Shown piece by piece: positions 1 to 7,592 of a DNA stretch of 64,000 nucleotides. Every line of letters starts with the position of its first letter. The first letter of the stretch is position 1. This stretch comes from Oceanobacter sp. (GTDB lineage: Bacteria; Pseudomonadota; Gammaproteobacteria; Pseudomonadales; Oceanobacteraceae), in NCBI GenBank assembly GCA_002733645.1, contig NVWL01000001.1, forward strand, positions 62,001 to 126,000, given 5' to 3'. The translations under genes were made by a program, and so were the position numbers. Under the pieces are notes generated by a model. It was given only the letters and a program-made list of their open reading frames with translations. It made no database searches and had not been told where the DNA came from.

Positions 1-425
1 GTGCTCACAATGCGAGTTTGAGTGATGAATTCTGCCGCCGCTTCTAATAAACCTCGGCTAAGGCCTGTCATTCGCGGCACACCGACAAAGCGGCGAGCGT
101 TATCCGGCGAAGGGGTTGCGCCATGCTCATCAATGATCCAAGGCGTGACTGGCCATTCTGCGACCCAGCCTTTGTTGCTCCAATGATCAAGCTCTACAGC
201 GAACTCAGGCGTGTGTGCTCGCATGAATTGAGCCCCCATGTCCCACGAGGACTCGCCCACCTTTTTACTGGATATACGCCCGCCTGATCCTCGGGATTTA
301 TCAAATACAGTGACGTGAGCACCGCTGGCGGAGAGATCTTGCAGAGCCGTTAATCCGGCAATGCCGGCGCCTACGATAGCCACTCTAGGAGTAGTTGACT
401 CGTTTGTACGTGCTGTCTTGATCAT
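1..425 (-). CDS. NAD(P)/FAD-dependent amine-oxidase-like oxidoreductase (partial, N-terminal part)
   Basis: Reading leftward from an ATG at 425, about 141 codons are open and run off the window edge. The N-terminus carries a Rossmann dinucleotide-binding motif GAGIAG (residues 19-24), followed by an acidic residue after the second strand (FDK) and the SRGSGGR element typical of FAD-dependent amine oxidase/renalase-like proteins. Substrate and product cannot be told from this fragment. Proteins of this type occur in light-inducible gene sets with photolyases in Vibrio and Pseudomonas (family knowledge). The shared repeat in its promoter with the photolyase operon at 10.8 kb supports the same link here (inference). 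It diverges from the acyl-CoA dehydrogenase gene at 566. Confidence 0.85.
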   Translation of the reverse strand, partial: MIKTARTNESTTPRVAIVGAGIAGLTALQDLSASGAHVTVFDKSRGSGGRISSKKVGESSWDMGAQFMRAHTPEFAVELDHWSNKGWVAEWPVTPWIIDEHGATPSPDNARRFVGVPRMTGLSRGLLEAAAEFITQTRIVS

Positions 426-501
426 AAAAAAGCCACCGTGAAACTTATGCAAATTTAAGTGGGTAGTGTAACCCCAGTAATATTATTTATACAAAACTAT
501 T

Positions 502-543
502 GTACAGATAAATCTTATTATGTATAACTATCGTATAACTAAT
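502..543 (-). promoter_or_regulatory. Candidate promoter/operator with 11-bp tandem repeats (leftward gene)
   Basis: On the plus strand GTATAACTATC (522-532) is followed directly by GTATAACTAAT (533-543), two copies with an 11-bp period. On the minus strand the core reads TATACGATA then TATACATAA, running into a -10-like CATAAT (517-522). TGTACA lies at 501-506 and TATACA at 488-493. The layout resembles the repeats at 10842-10863. MerR-type B12 photoreceptors of the CarH/LitR class are known to bind 11-bp-spaced direct repeats. That such a protein acts here is inference, because no regulator gene of that class is in the window. Confidence 0.5.
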
Positions 544-565
544 TAATTTCGATTGAGGAAAAGTC

Positions 566-2335
566 ATGAGTTATAAAGCGCCACTACGAGACATGCAGTT
601 TGTTCTTTATGAAGTACTGAACGGCGATAAAATTCTTCCAGAATTGCCAGGCTGTGAAGATGCTACCCGTGAAATCATGGATGCCATGCTGACAGAAGGG
701 GCGAAGCTTGCTGAAAATGTATTGGCCCCGCTTAACGCTTCTGGAGATCGTGAAGGCTGTCAGTACGATACTGAAACACACGATGTGAAAACACCCGACG
801 GTTTCCCTGACGCCTATCGTCAGTTTGCTGAAGCAGGCTGGACTGCCTTAGCTGGCCCAGTGGAATACGGAGGTCAAGGCTTACCTCACACTCTGAATAC
901 ACTGGCTGAAGAGATGGTCTGCTCTGCCAACCTTTCTTTGGGTATGTATCCGGGTCTGACTCACGGCGCGGTCAATGCGCTTACGTCTTACGGCACCGAC
1001 GAATTAAAAGAAAAGTACCTTCCAAAGCTAATCAGCGGCGAGTGGACAGGCACAATGTGTTTGACCGAGCCGCAGTGTGGTACGGATTTGGGTTTGATTC
1101 GCACCAAGGCAGAACCGCAAGCCGACGCCTCTTATGCTATTTCGGGCACTAAAATTTGGATCACGGGCGGCGAGCACGATTTAGCCGATAATATTATTCA
1201 CTTGGTGTTAGCTAAGTTGCCGGATGCGCCTTCTGGCTCGAAAGGTATCTCACTATTCCTTGTGCCTAAGTTTTTAGAAGACGGCAGCCGTAACCCCGCA
1301 TTTTGTGGTGGTTTAGAGCATAAAATGGGGATTAAAGGCTCAGCCACCTGTGTAATGAATTTTGAAGAAGCCAAAGGCTGGTTGATAGGCGAACCTCACA
1401 AAGGGTTGCAGGCCATGTTCGTGATGATGAACAGCGCACGCTTAATGGTAGGCTTGCAGGGGTTAGGTATTGCGGAATCGGCGTATCAGGTATCACTAGA
1501 GTTCGCCAAAGAGCGTCGTCAGTCACGTGCGTTGTCAGGCCCACAAGAGCCAGACAAGCCAGCGGACAGCATCATGGTTCACCCAGATGTACGCCGTATG
1601 TTGCTGCGTCAAAAAGCGACCATCGAAGGCAGCCGTGCATTGGCCTATTTCACGGCAATGCAGCTCGATATTGCTCATAAAGCTGAGTCGGCGGAAGAAC
1701 GCGAGCAAGCAGATGATATGGTGCAATTGTTGACCCCTATTGTTAAGGCTTTCCTAACGGATGAGGGTTTCTTCTGTGCCAACGATGCGCTGCAGCTAAT
1801 GGGTGGCTCTGGTTTTACTCAAGATTGGCCGGTCGAGCAATTTGTCCGTGATTCACGTATTACGCGTATCTACGAAGGCACTAACGGTATCCAGGCGCTG
1901 GATCTTGTGGGCCGTAAGCTGGGTCACGCGGGTGGACGTGCGGTGAAACGCTACTTCGCCATGATGGACGCTTACCTCAAAACAGACGGTGGTGTACCTC
2001 ACAGTGAAGAGCTGCAAGCGGCGGTCGGTCGTTTACAGAAAGCGACTATGTGGTTAATGCAAAATGGCATGGGTGATCGCGAGCAAGCGGCTTCTGCTGC
2101 AACGCCTTATCTTCGTTTGTTTGCCTTAACAGCGGTTGCGTATTTCTGGAGCCGAATGGCCGGTGTTGCACAGCAACAGTTAAATGATGGTGCAACCGAA
2201 ACCGACCTTTACAAAGCGAAGATTGAAACAGCAGCCTTTTATATGCAGAAAATTTTACCACAGACATTATCTCTGATGGCTGAAATAGAAGCAGGCAAAG
2301 ACTCGCTAATGGCGCTAACGTCAGAACAGTTCTAA
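566..2335 (+). CDS. Acyl-CoA dehydrogenase (FadE/DmdC-like, long form)
   Basis: 589-residue flavoprotein expected to oxidise an acyl-CoA to the trans-2-enoyl-CoA in the cytoplasm, passing electrons to ETF. It has the roughly 600-residue architecture with an N-terminal extension (KAPLRDMQFVL at residues 4-14), the central FAD/acyl-binding signature CLTEPQCGTDLG and, in the C-terminal half, IYEGTNGIQALDL with the probable catalytic Glu. A Shine-Dalgarno GAGGAAAAG lies just before the ATG. It is a clear paralogue of the protein at 12432-14231. The 3-methylmercaptopropionyl-CoA dehydrogenase DmdC belongs to the same long family, so chain-length or substrate specificity is open. The divergent neighbour is the FAD oxidoreductase. 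Confidence 0.9.
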   Translation: MSYKAPLRDMQFVLYEVLNGDKILPELPGCEDATREIMDAMLTEGAKLAENVLAPLNASGDREGCQYDTETHDVKTPDGFPDAYRQFAEAGWTALAGPVEYGGQGLPHTLNTLAEEMVCSANLSLGMYPGLTHGAVNALTSYGTDELKEKYLPKLISGEWTGTMCLTEPQCGTDLGLIRTKAEPQADASYAISGTKIWITGGEHDLADNIIHLVLAKLPDAPSGSKGISLFLVPKFLEDGSRNPAFCGGLEHKMGIKGSATCVMNFEEAKGWLIGEPHKGLQAMFVMMNSARLMVGLQGLGIAESAYQVSLEFAKERRQSRALSGPQEPDKPADSIMVHPDVRRMLLRQKATIEGSRALAYFTAMQLDIAHKAESAEEREQADDMVQLLTPIVKAFLTDEGFFCANDALQLMGGSGFTQDWPVEQFVRDSRITRIYEGTNGIQALDLVGRKLGHAGGRAVKRYFAMMDAYLKTDGGVPHSEELQAAVGRLQKATMWLMQNGMGDREQAASAATPYLRLFALTAVAYFWSRMAGVAQQQLNDGATETDLYKAKIETAAFYMQKILPQTLSLMAEIEAGKDSLMALTSEQF

Positions 2336-2420
2336 CGACGAAAGCCGACATAGATTGCAAGTGCTGATGTAACAGGCCCGGCATCATTGGGTCTTGTTAC
2401 ACCACTGAGGAGAAAAGCTT

Positions 2421-3353
2421 ATGAGTAAGCGAATATTAATTACCGGTGGTACCGGCTTTATCGGCAGCAAGTTGATTGACGGTTGGTTGTTAGATGGCCA
2501 TGACATCACTCTCCTTACTCGGCGTCCCAAGTGGATTCCGGAACGCTGGATTGGCAAAGTCACGGCAGTCTCTGAGTTCAGTGATATTAATGTTAGTGCT
2601 CAAGATAAGGGTGAAAGCTCAGGTATTGATTGGGTTATCAATCTTGCCGGTGAAGGCATTGCCGATGCGCGCTGGACGCCCAAGCGCAAGCAAGCGCTAA
2701 GAGACAGCCGTGTCGGCTTAACTCAGCGGTTGGCTCGCTGGGCGGATTCGACCAATCAGCAGTTCGAAGCGGTGTTGTCAGGATCTGCGGTGGGTTACTA
2801 CGGCAGCGTAGATGGAATCTGGCCTACGTTCTCTGAAACGTCCGCAGCAGGTACTGATTTTTCCGCCAGCCTTTGCATTGACTGGGAACACGCGGCTAAA
2901 GGCTTGAATGACCGGACAAAGCGTTTAGTCTTACTACGAACCGGTATAGTACTGGGAGAGCACGGCGGGATGCTTAAGCGTATGCGTCTTCCTTTTAAGC
3001 TGGGCTTAGGTGGTGTGATTGGCAGTGGGCAGCAAGTGATCTCTTGGATTCATCGAGATGATTATTGTCGGGCGATTAACTACTTGTTGGCGTCCGATTT
3101 AACGGGGCCTGTTAACATGACGGCACCGACTCCTGTGTCTAATCGTGAATTTACAGCGAGTCTGGCAACAACGCTGCACCGGCCAGCACTATTCCCGATG
3201 CCAAGTGTTGCCGCAAAACTCATTTTTGGAGAGTTAAGCGAGCTGTTATTAAAAGGGCAGAATGTTAGCCCTACAGTACTATCGCAAGCGGGTTTTGACT
3301 TCAAATACCCTAATCTGGGCCAAGCGTTAGAGGAGACTATGCGATTGTGGTGA
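2421..3353 (+). CDS. TIGR01777-family SDR epimerase-like protein (YfcH-like)
   Basis: 310-residue protein of the extended short-chain dehydrogenase fold. The N-terminus has the NAD(P)-binding TGGTGFIG motif (residues 8-15). VINLAGEGIADARWT and LSGSAVGYYGS are characteristic of the TIGR01777/YfcH group, whose C-terminal part is DUF1731-like (residues about 245-310). The usual catalytic Tyr/Lys pair is not evident as YxxxK. The substrate is unknown for the whole group. A strong ribosome-binding site (GAGGAG) precedes the ATG. It follows the acyl-CoA dehydrogenase in the same direction with an 85-bp gap, so co-transcription is possible. Confidence 0.85.
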   Translation: MSKRILITGGTGFIGSKLIDGWLLDGHDITLLTRRPKWIPERWIGKVTAVSEFSDINVSAQDKGESSGIDWVINLAGEGIADARWTPKRKQALRDSRVGLTQRLARWADSTNQQFEAVLSGSAVGYYGSVDGIWPTFSETSAAGTDFSASLCIDWEHAAKGLNDRTKRLVLLRTGIVLGEHGGMLKRMRLPFKLGLGGVIGSGQQVISWIHRDDYCRAINYLLASDLTGPVNMTAPTPVSNREFTASLATTLHRPALFPMPSVAAKLIFGELSELLLKGQNVSPTVLSQAGFDFKYPNLGQALEETMRLW

Positions 3354-3614
3354 TGCTGGATGAGCTTAGCTTGAGGCTGTGTTAGCCTTCTGTTCACAGT
3401 AACAACGCGTTTACGCAACCAATTAATTGACACCTGTCATTGGTAGCATTTGTACTAATCAACCCGTTTTTTACGAGTTGTAAGTGACTGAAAACACGGA
3501 AAAATGACGTTTAAAAGTTTCGTGTAGTTTTCTGTTATCAGGTATGGAAATTAACAAGATCGGCAGCTAAACCTAACACTGTAAATAGATAACACCGTTA
3601 TAGGTAACAGTCAC

Positions 3615-3944
3615 ATGAGCATTAGCCGCCAAACACTCGATCAGTATCTTTTTGAATTCGACCAGAGTTACGAGGTGAGTTACGTGAATTTTTCCCGTGC
3701 CACTGAGCTAGCAGACGCTCAGTTGATACTTACTCTTGAGCGAGATTGTGAACGTAAAACATTCGCCTTCTCTCAGCCTCACTTTAATGACGTCGATAAA
3801 AACCTTGTCGCCAGCAAAGGACTGTACATCGCGGCTGTAAAAAGCTCGCCACTAGCGCCCAACAGAGTTGAGGTGGGCGACCTAGAAGGAGGCTTTGTCT
3901 ACTTTTCTGCTAAGAACGTTAAGAATATTACACCCATGGCATGA
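3615..3944 (+). CDS. Small uncharacterised protein
   Basis: 109 residues, predicted cytoplasmic, no signal peptide or membrane segment. I recognise no family. It starts MSISRQTLDQYLFEFDQ and alternates short charged and hydrophobic strands, which suggests a compact alpha/beta fold. There is no convincing Shine-Dalgarno directly before the ATG; AGG lies about 11 bases upstream. A strong intrinsic terminator follows at 4015-4039, supporting this as a real monocistronic unit. The 260-bp upstream gap contains TTGACA near 3426 as a possible -35 box. Confidence 0.6.
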   Translation: MSISRQTLDQYLFEFDQSYEVSYVNFSRATELADAQLILTLERDCERKTFAFSQPHFNDVDKNLVASKGLYIAAVKSSPLAPNRVEVGDLEGGFVYFSAKNVKNITPMA

Positions 3945-4014
3945 AGCCAGGGTTACGGCGAGAGCCACGGCACCCTAGCCACGTAAGCAGTGCAGCAGTA
4001 GTGTACTGATAGAG

Positions 4015-4039
4015 AAGCAGCCTTTTGGCTGCTTTTTTA
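4015..4039 (+). terminator. Rho-independent terminator
   Basis: Perfect 7-bp stem AGCAGCC/GGCTGCT (4016-4022 and 4027-4033) with a TTTT loop, followed by a run of T. It ends the transcript of the small gene at 3615-3944. Confidence 0.9.
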
Positions 4040-4129
4040 TTGTCAGCACTATTGCCTGCACTATTGTCTGAAGGAAAGGCTCTCCGGCCGGTTGCACGTG
4101 TGTGGCGAAACCACTCAATTGAACACTGC

Positions 4130-4345
4130 TGTTTTACGGCTTTTAAGCAGCACTACCGCTGACAGGAAGCCGTGCTTTGAATATCTAGGCCCAATGACTC
4201 CCAAGGGGAGTTTATCCCTTATCGGCGTGCGTGCGGCATAATGACTGCCGTTGGCTGAATGAAGCCAGATACGCCGAAAAGAGAGGATCGTAAGGAGAAA
4301 CTTTTCCTTGCATGGGGCCGGGGGCGAAGTCCCGAAAGGGATTTG
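4130..4345. other. Hairpin-rich non-coding stretch of unknown function
   Basis: The 457 bases between the terminator at 4039 and the gene at 4498 contain no convincing gene but a dense series of inverted repeats: AGCAC/GTGCT (4149-4153/4172-4176); ACTCCC/GGGAGT (4197-4211); a three-way-junction layout with outer stem TCGGCGT/ACGCCGA (4222-4228/4271-4277) enclosing CGGCA/TGCCG (4234-4238/4246-4250) and TGGCT/AGCCA (4252-4256/4263-4267); an AAGGAGAA/TTTTCCTT hairpin (about 4291-4309); and TCCC-GAAA-GGGA with a GNRA loop (4330-4341). It could be a structured RNA, a leader of the downstream gene, or a folded DNA repeat. It fits no riboswitch class I know. Confidence 0.45.
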
Positions 4346-4497
4346 AGTATTGAGTTTGAGCACTGGCTTTGAGAGTCGAGCTTTAATGAAACAGCGCTCA
4401 ATTGACCGCATTTCCCCAATTATATTCATCACACAACATAAGTATCTTTTCAGGCATGAGCCACTGCATTACCCTGTGCGGATTCTGAGGGATATTT

Positions 4498-6036
4498 ATG
4501 AACAACGATATATTTTACCTTGCCGCTTGGGGCTTATTAGGCCTGCTTTCGATCATATTATTGACTGGGCTGCTGGGCTTAATTTGGTTTTTATACGCCT
4601 ACATCACTGACCGTTTACAAACGAAGCACACGGTCAGGCGTAATTTTCCAGTGATTGGTCGTTTCCGATACTTCTTTGAGCATCTGGGGGAATTCTTCCG
4701 CCAGTACTTTTTTGCCATGGATCGTGAAGAGCTGCCGTTTAACCGCGCAGATCGTAGCTGGGTGTACCGAGCGGCTAAAAATATCAGTACGACCGTGGCG
4801 TTTGGCTCGACACGCCGACTCGACGTTCCCGGTACGGTGATGTTCGTGAACAGCCCGTTTCCCGCGTTAAGTAAAGACCACAGCGAATCTCAGCCGATCA
4901 CTATTGGTAAGCATTGTCGTACGCCTTATTCGACTTCGGCGTTAGTGAATATCTCGGGCATGAGTTATGGCGCGCTTTCTAGTCCTGCGATTACGGCGTT
5001 ATCAAAAGGCGCAGCCAAAGCGGGTTGTTGGATGAATACGGGGGAGGGCGGTTTATCGCCGTATCATCTGGAGGGTGGCTGCGACATCGTTTTCCAAATT
5101 GGCACCGCAAAATACGGCGTACGCAAGAAAGATGGCTCGTTGGATGATGACAAACTAAGAGACATCGCTCAAAAGCCGCAAGTGAAAATGTTTGAAATTA
5201 AAATGAGCCAGGGCGCAAAGCCGGGGAAGGGCGGCATTTTACCGGGCGCAAAAGTCAGCCAGGAAATTGCCGACATTCGACAGATTCATGTGGGTGAAGA
5301 TTCTATTAGCCCGAACGGACACCCTGAAATTCGATCCGTTGATGACTTGCTCGATATGATCAACCACGTTCGTGACATTACCGGTAAACCTGTGGGCTTT
5401 AAAGCCGTGCTCGGCAGTAACGATTGGATCATTGATCTCTGCCGTGCCATTGAGCAACGTGGTTCGCAAAGTGCCCCAGATTTTATTACGTTGGATGGCG
5501 CAGAAGGTGGCACAGGCGCAGCGCCGCAATCATTAATAGATTATATGGGCTTACCTTTAGGGCAAGCGTTACCTTTACTGGTGGATACACTCGATAATTT
5601 TGGTTTACGTCCTCGAATACGCATTATTGCTTCAGGAAAGTTAATCACACCCGACCGCGTCGCGTGGGCGATTTGTGTTGGTGCTGACTTTGTTACCACA
5701 GCGCGCGGATTTATGTTCGCATTAGGCTGTATTCAGGCGTTGCAGTGCAATAAAAACACTTGCCCTACGGGTATTACCACCCATGATCCTCGTTTACAGC
5801 GTGGTTTAGTGCCGGAAGACAAAGCTGAGCGCGTAGCGCACTTTGCACGGTCTTTGGTGCAAGAGGTGGGCATTATTGCGCACAGTTGTGGGGTGGAAGA
5901 GCCGCGTGAACTGTGTCGGGAACACGCTCGTATGGTGCAGCCTAACGGAGAAGCGAAACTGTTAACGGAAGTCTACGGCGTTGAGCATTATCACCATGTG
6001 GCGGGTGCGGCACCTGCGAATAGTGAGTACTTTTAA
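4498..6036 (+). CDS. FMN-binding glutamate synthase family protein, membrane-anchored
   Basis: 512 residues. One hydrophobic N-terminal segment (residues about 7-35) anchors a cytoplasmic domain matching the FMN/[3Fe-4S] synthase domain of glutamate synthase large subunit (GltB). Visible hallmarks are the glycine-rich GEGGLSPYH, KMSQGAKPGKGG, LDGAEGGTGAAP and the Cys cluster CNKNTCPTGI near residue 420. The glutaminase (class II amidotransferase) domain of true GltB is absent, so it should not by itself be a glutamate synthase; physiological substrates for this stand-alone group are not established. Start supported by GAGGGA before the ATG. Convergent with the cryptochrome operon. Confidence 0.88.
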   Translation: MNNDIFYLAAWGLLGLLSIILLTGLLGLIWFLYAYITDRLQTKHTVRRNFPVIGRFRYFFEHLGEFFRQYFFAMDREELPFNRADRSWVYRAAKNISTTVAFGSTRRLDVPGTVMFVNSPFPALSKDHSESQPITIGKHCRTPYSTSALVNISGMSYGALSSPAITALSKGAAKAGCWMNTGEGGLSPYHLEGGCDIVFQIGTAKYGVRKKDGSLDDDKLRDIAQKPQVKMFEIKMSQGAKPGKGGILPGAKVSQEIADIRQIHVGEDSISPNGHPEIRSVDDLLDMINHVRDITGKPVGFKAVLGSNDWIIDLCRAIEQRGSQSAPDFITLDGAEGGTGAAPQSLIDYMGLPLGQALPLLVDTLDNFGLRPRIRIIASGKLITPDRVAWAICVGADFVTTARGFMFALGCIQALQCNKNTCPTGITTHDPRLQRGLVPEDKAERVAHFARSLVQEVGIIAHSCGVEEPRELCREHARMVQPNGEAKLLTEVYGVEHYHHVAGAAPANSEYF

Positions 6037-6077
6037 TTCAGTGATTTTCAGGTCGGTTGCTGCAGACCACGTTCTAA

Positions 6078-7592
6078 TTAAAATAGGCTGAGTTGTTGCT
6101 CGTTTTTCGACGCACGACTTGGCCATTTTTTTCTAGGAAATCGACGTTTTCTGGAGCCGTGTTTTTGGCCAATTTCTTTAGCGGTGGCTCGGTATTCACC
6201 GGTATTAATGTGCTGCATTCTTGCTCGGGCCATGCGCGATGCTTGTGCGAAGTCGACAAGTGGCGCGGGGTAGTCTTCACCAATGATCAATCCAAAATGT
6301 TGCTGCTGTTTTTTACTCATTAACCAAGGTTCGAAAATCCATTGGTCGGACACATGCTTTAATTCAGGCACCCACTGACGAACGAAGTTGCCACTTGGAT
6401 CGCACTTTTGTGCCTGCGTAATCGGGTTGTACATGCGTGGAATGTTGATGCCCGTTGTGCCCGCCTGCATTTGCACTTGCGGGTAGTGAATACCGGGTTC
6501 GTAATCGGTAAATAGCGAAGCGAGCCAGTGCGAGACAGGCTGCCACGGGAGCCATAAGGGAAAGCTGGCTACCGAGACGAGCATGGCGCGCATACGAAAG
6601 TTGATCCAGCCATAGTGTTGCAAGTAACGCATACAAGCATCCACCATCGGCCAGCCCGTTCTACCATGCTGCCATGCTGAAAAAAATTCCTCATTCATTA
6701 TTCGGTTTAGATGGTTGGTCGCGGGATGAAGATTATTCATCTCCATTTGTGGTTCATCTTCGAGCTTTTGAATAAAGTGACAGTGCCACCATAAACGTGA
6801 TTCAAAAGCGCTCAGGCTTGCTTTCCAGCGGCCAGAGGCACTCTGCTGGTGCTGCTGAAGTGTTTGGTATAATTCCCTCATGCTGAGGCAGCCATAGGCG
6901 AGGTAAGGGCTTAAACGAGAGCAAGCCGACTCGGCTGTAATAGGAGAACTTATAGACCCTCGATAGGTTTCTCCGCGCAATGTTAAGAAACTTTCAAAAA
7001 CGCTTAAGGCCAGTTTTCTTCCACCGCGTTGGCGACCAAGGCAAGGTGTTGGGTCATGGCTGACTGAGTGGGGCAAGTCCTGCGCAGGCTGAGTATGATT
7101 TAACCACGAAAATACGCCGTTTTTTGGCAAGACGACGACGGGTTGCTCCATGTTTTTTTTCCAAGTCGATGCCCATGCATCACGATTATTAAGTGCACGA
7201 GTCACACTAAATTGGCGATATTCTTGCCAGTGAACACCTTGTTGTTGGCACCACTTTTTTACATTTTTATCACGCTGATACGTCCATAAATTTCCAGTTT
7301 CTTCATGGCTATGCAGTGCAAATTCTCCATGCTCTTTCTGTATTGTTTCGAGCACATCAATCACACTACCAGCATACCATTGAAGCCCGCCATTTTTGCT
7401 CATTAGGTCTTGATGTAAATCGAGTAGGGACTCACGAATAAACATCCACTGGCGATTGCTAGTGTCGGGGAGTTGCCAATACTCAGGTTCTAAAACGTAA
7501 ATGCACAGCGTAGGGCCAGCATTTAGAGCGGCGGTTAACGCGGCATTATCCTGTGTTCTTAAATCCCGTTTAAACCATACTACTTGCAGCAT
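6078..7592 (-). CDS. Divergent cryptochrome/photolyase-family flavoprotein with C-terminal clamp-binding-like motif
   Basis: 504 residues. It has the N-terminal photolyase antenna domain (VVWFKRDLRTQDNAAL, residues 4-19) and the C-terminal FAD-binding helical domain (GRTGWPMVDACMRYLQHYGW; NPITQAQKCDPSG; VRQWVPEL). Where E. coli photolyase has NNGGWQW beside the flavin, this protein has DYEPGIHYPQVQMQ, so the flavin-proximal Asn and the first electron-transfer Trp are missing. It is therefore a separate subfamily from CPD photolyase, and repair or signalling function is unproven. The tail is strongly basic (GSRKRRFPRKKW) and ends in QQLSLF, like the QL(S/D)LF motif for the DNA polymerase III beta clamp. 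Its start overlaps the DASH gene end, and it is the last gene of the operon. Confidence 0.85.
   Translation of the reverse strand: MLQVVWFKRDLRTQDNAALTAALNAGPTLCIYVLEPEYWQLPDTSNRQWMFIRESLLDLHQDLMSKNGGLQWYAGSVIDVLETIQKEHGEFALHSHEETGNLWTYQRDKNVKKWCQQQGVHWQEYRQFSVTRALNNRDAWASTWKKNMEQPVVVLPKNGVFSWLNHTQPAQDLPHSVSHDPTPCLGRQRGGRKLALSVFESFLTLRGETYRGSISSPITAESACSRLSPYLAYGCLSMRELYQTLQQHQQSASGRWKASLSAFESRLWWHCHFIQKLEDEPQMEMNNLHPATNHLNRIMNEEFFSAWQHGRTGWPMVDACMRYLQHYGWINFRMRAMLVSVASFPLWLPWQPVSHWLASLFTDYEPGIHYPQVQMQAGTTGINIPRMYNPITQAQKCDPSGNFVRQWVPELKHVSDQWIFEPWLMSKKQQQHFGLIIGEDYPAPLVDFAQASRMARARMQHINTGEYRATAKEIGQKHGSRKRRFPRKKWPSRASKNEQQLSLF

Noticed and set aside
488-526. Classical LitR site TGTACA-N12-TGTACA
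   Set aside because: TATACA, TGTACA and TGTATA occur at 488, 501 and 521, but the spacers are 7 and 14 bases, not 12. Only the 11-bp direct repeat was kept.
4222-4277. tRNA-like cloverleaf
   Set aside because: Only two arms lie inside the outer stem, there is no TTCGAAT-type T-loop, no CCA and no anticodon arm of correct length.
4115-4610. Open frames on both strands across the hairpin-rich region
   Set aside because: They lack ribosome-binding sites and protein-like composition, overlap inverted repeats, and one runs into the FMN enzyme gene.
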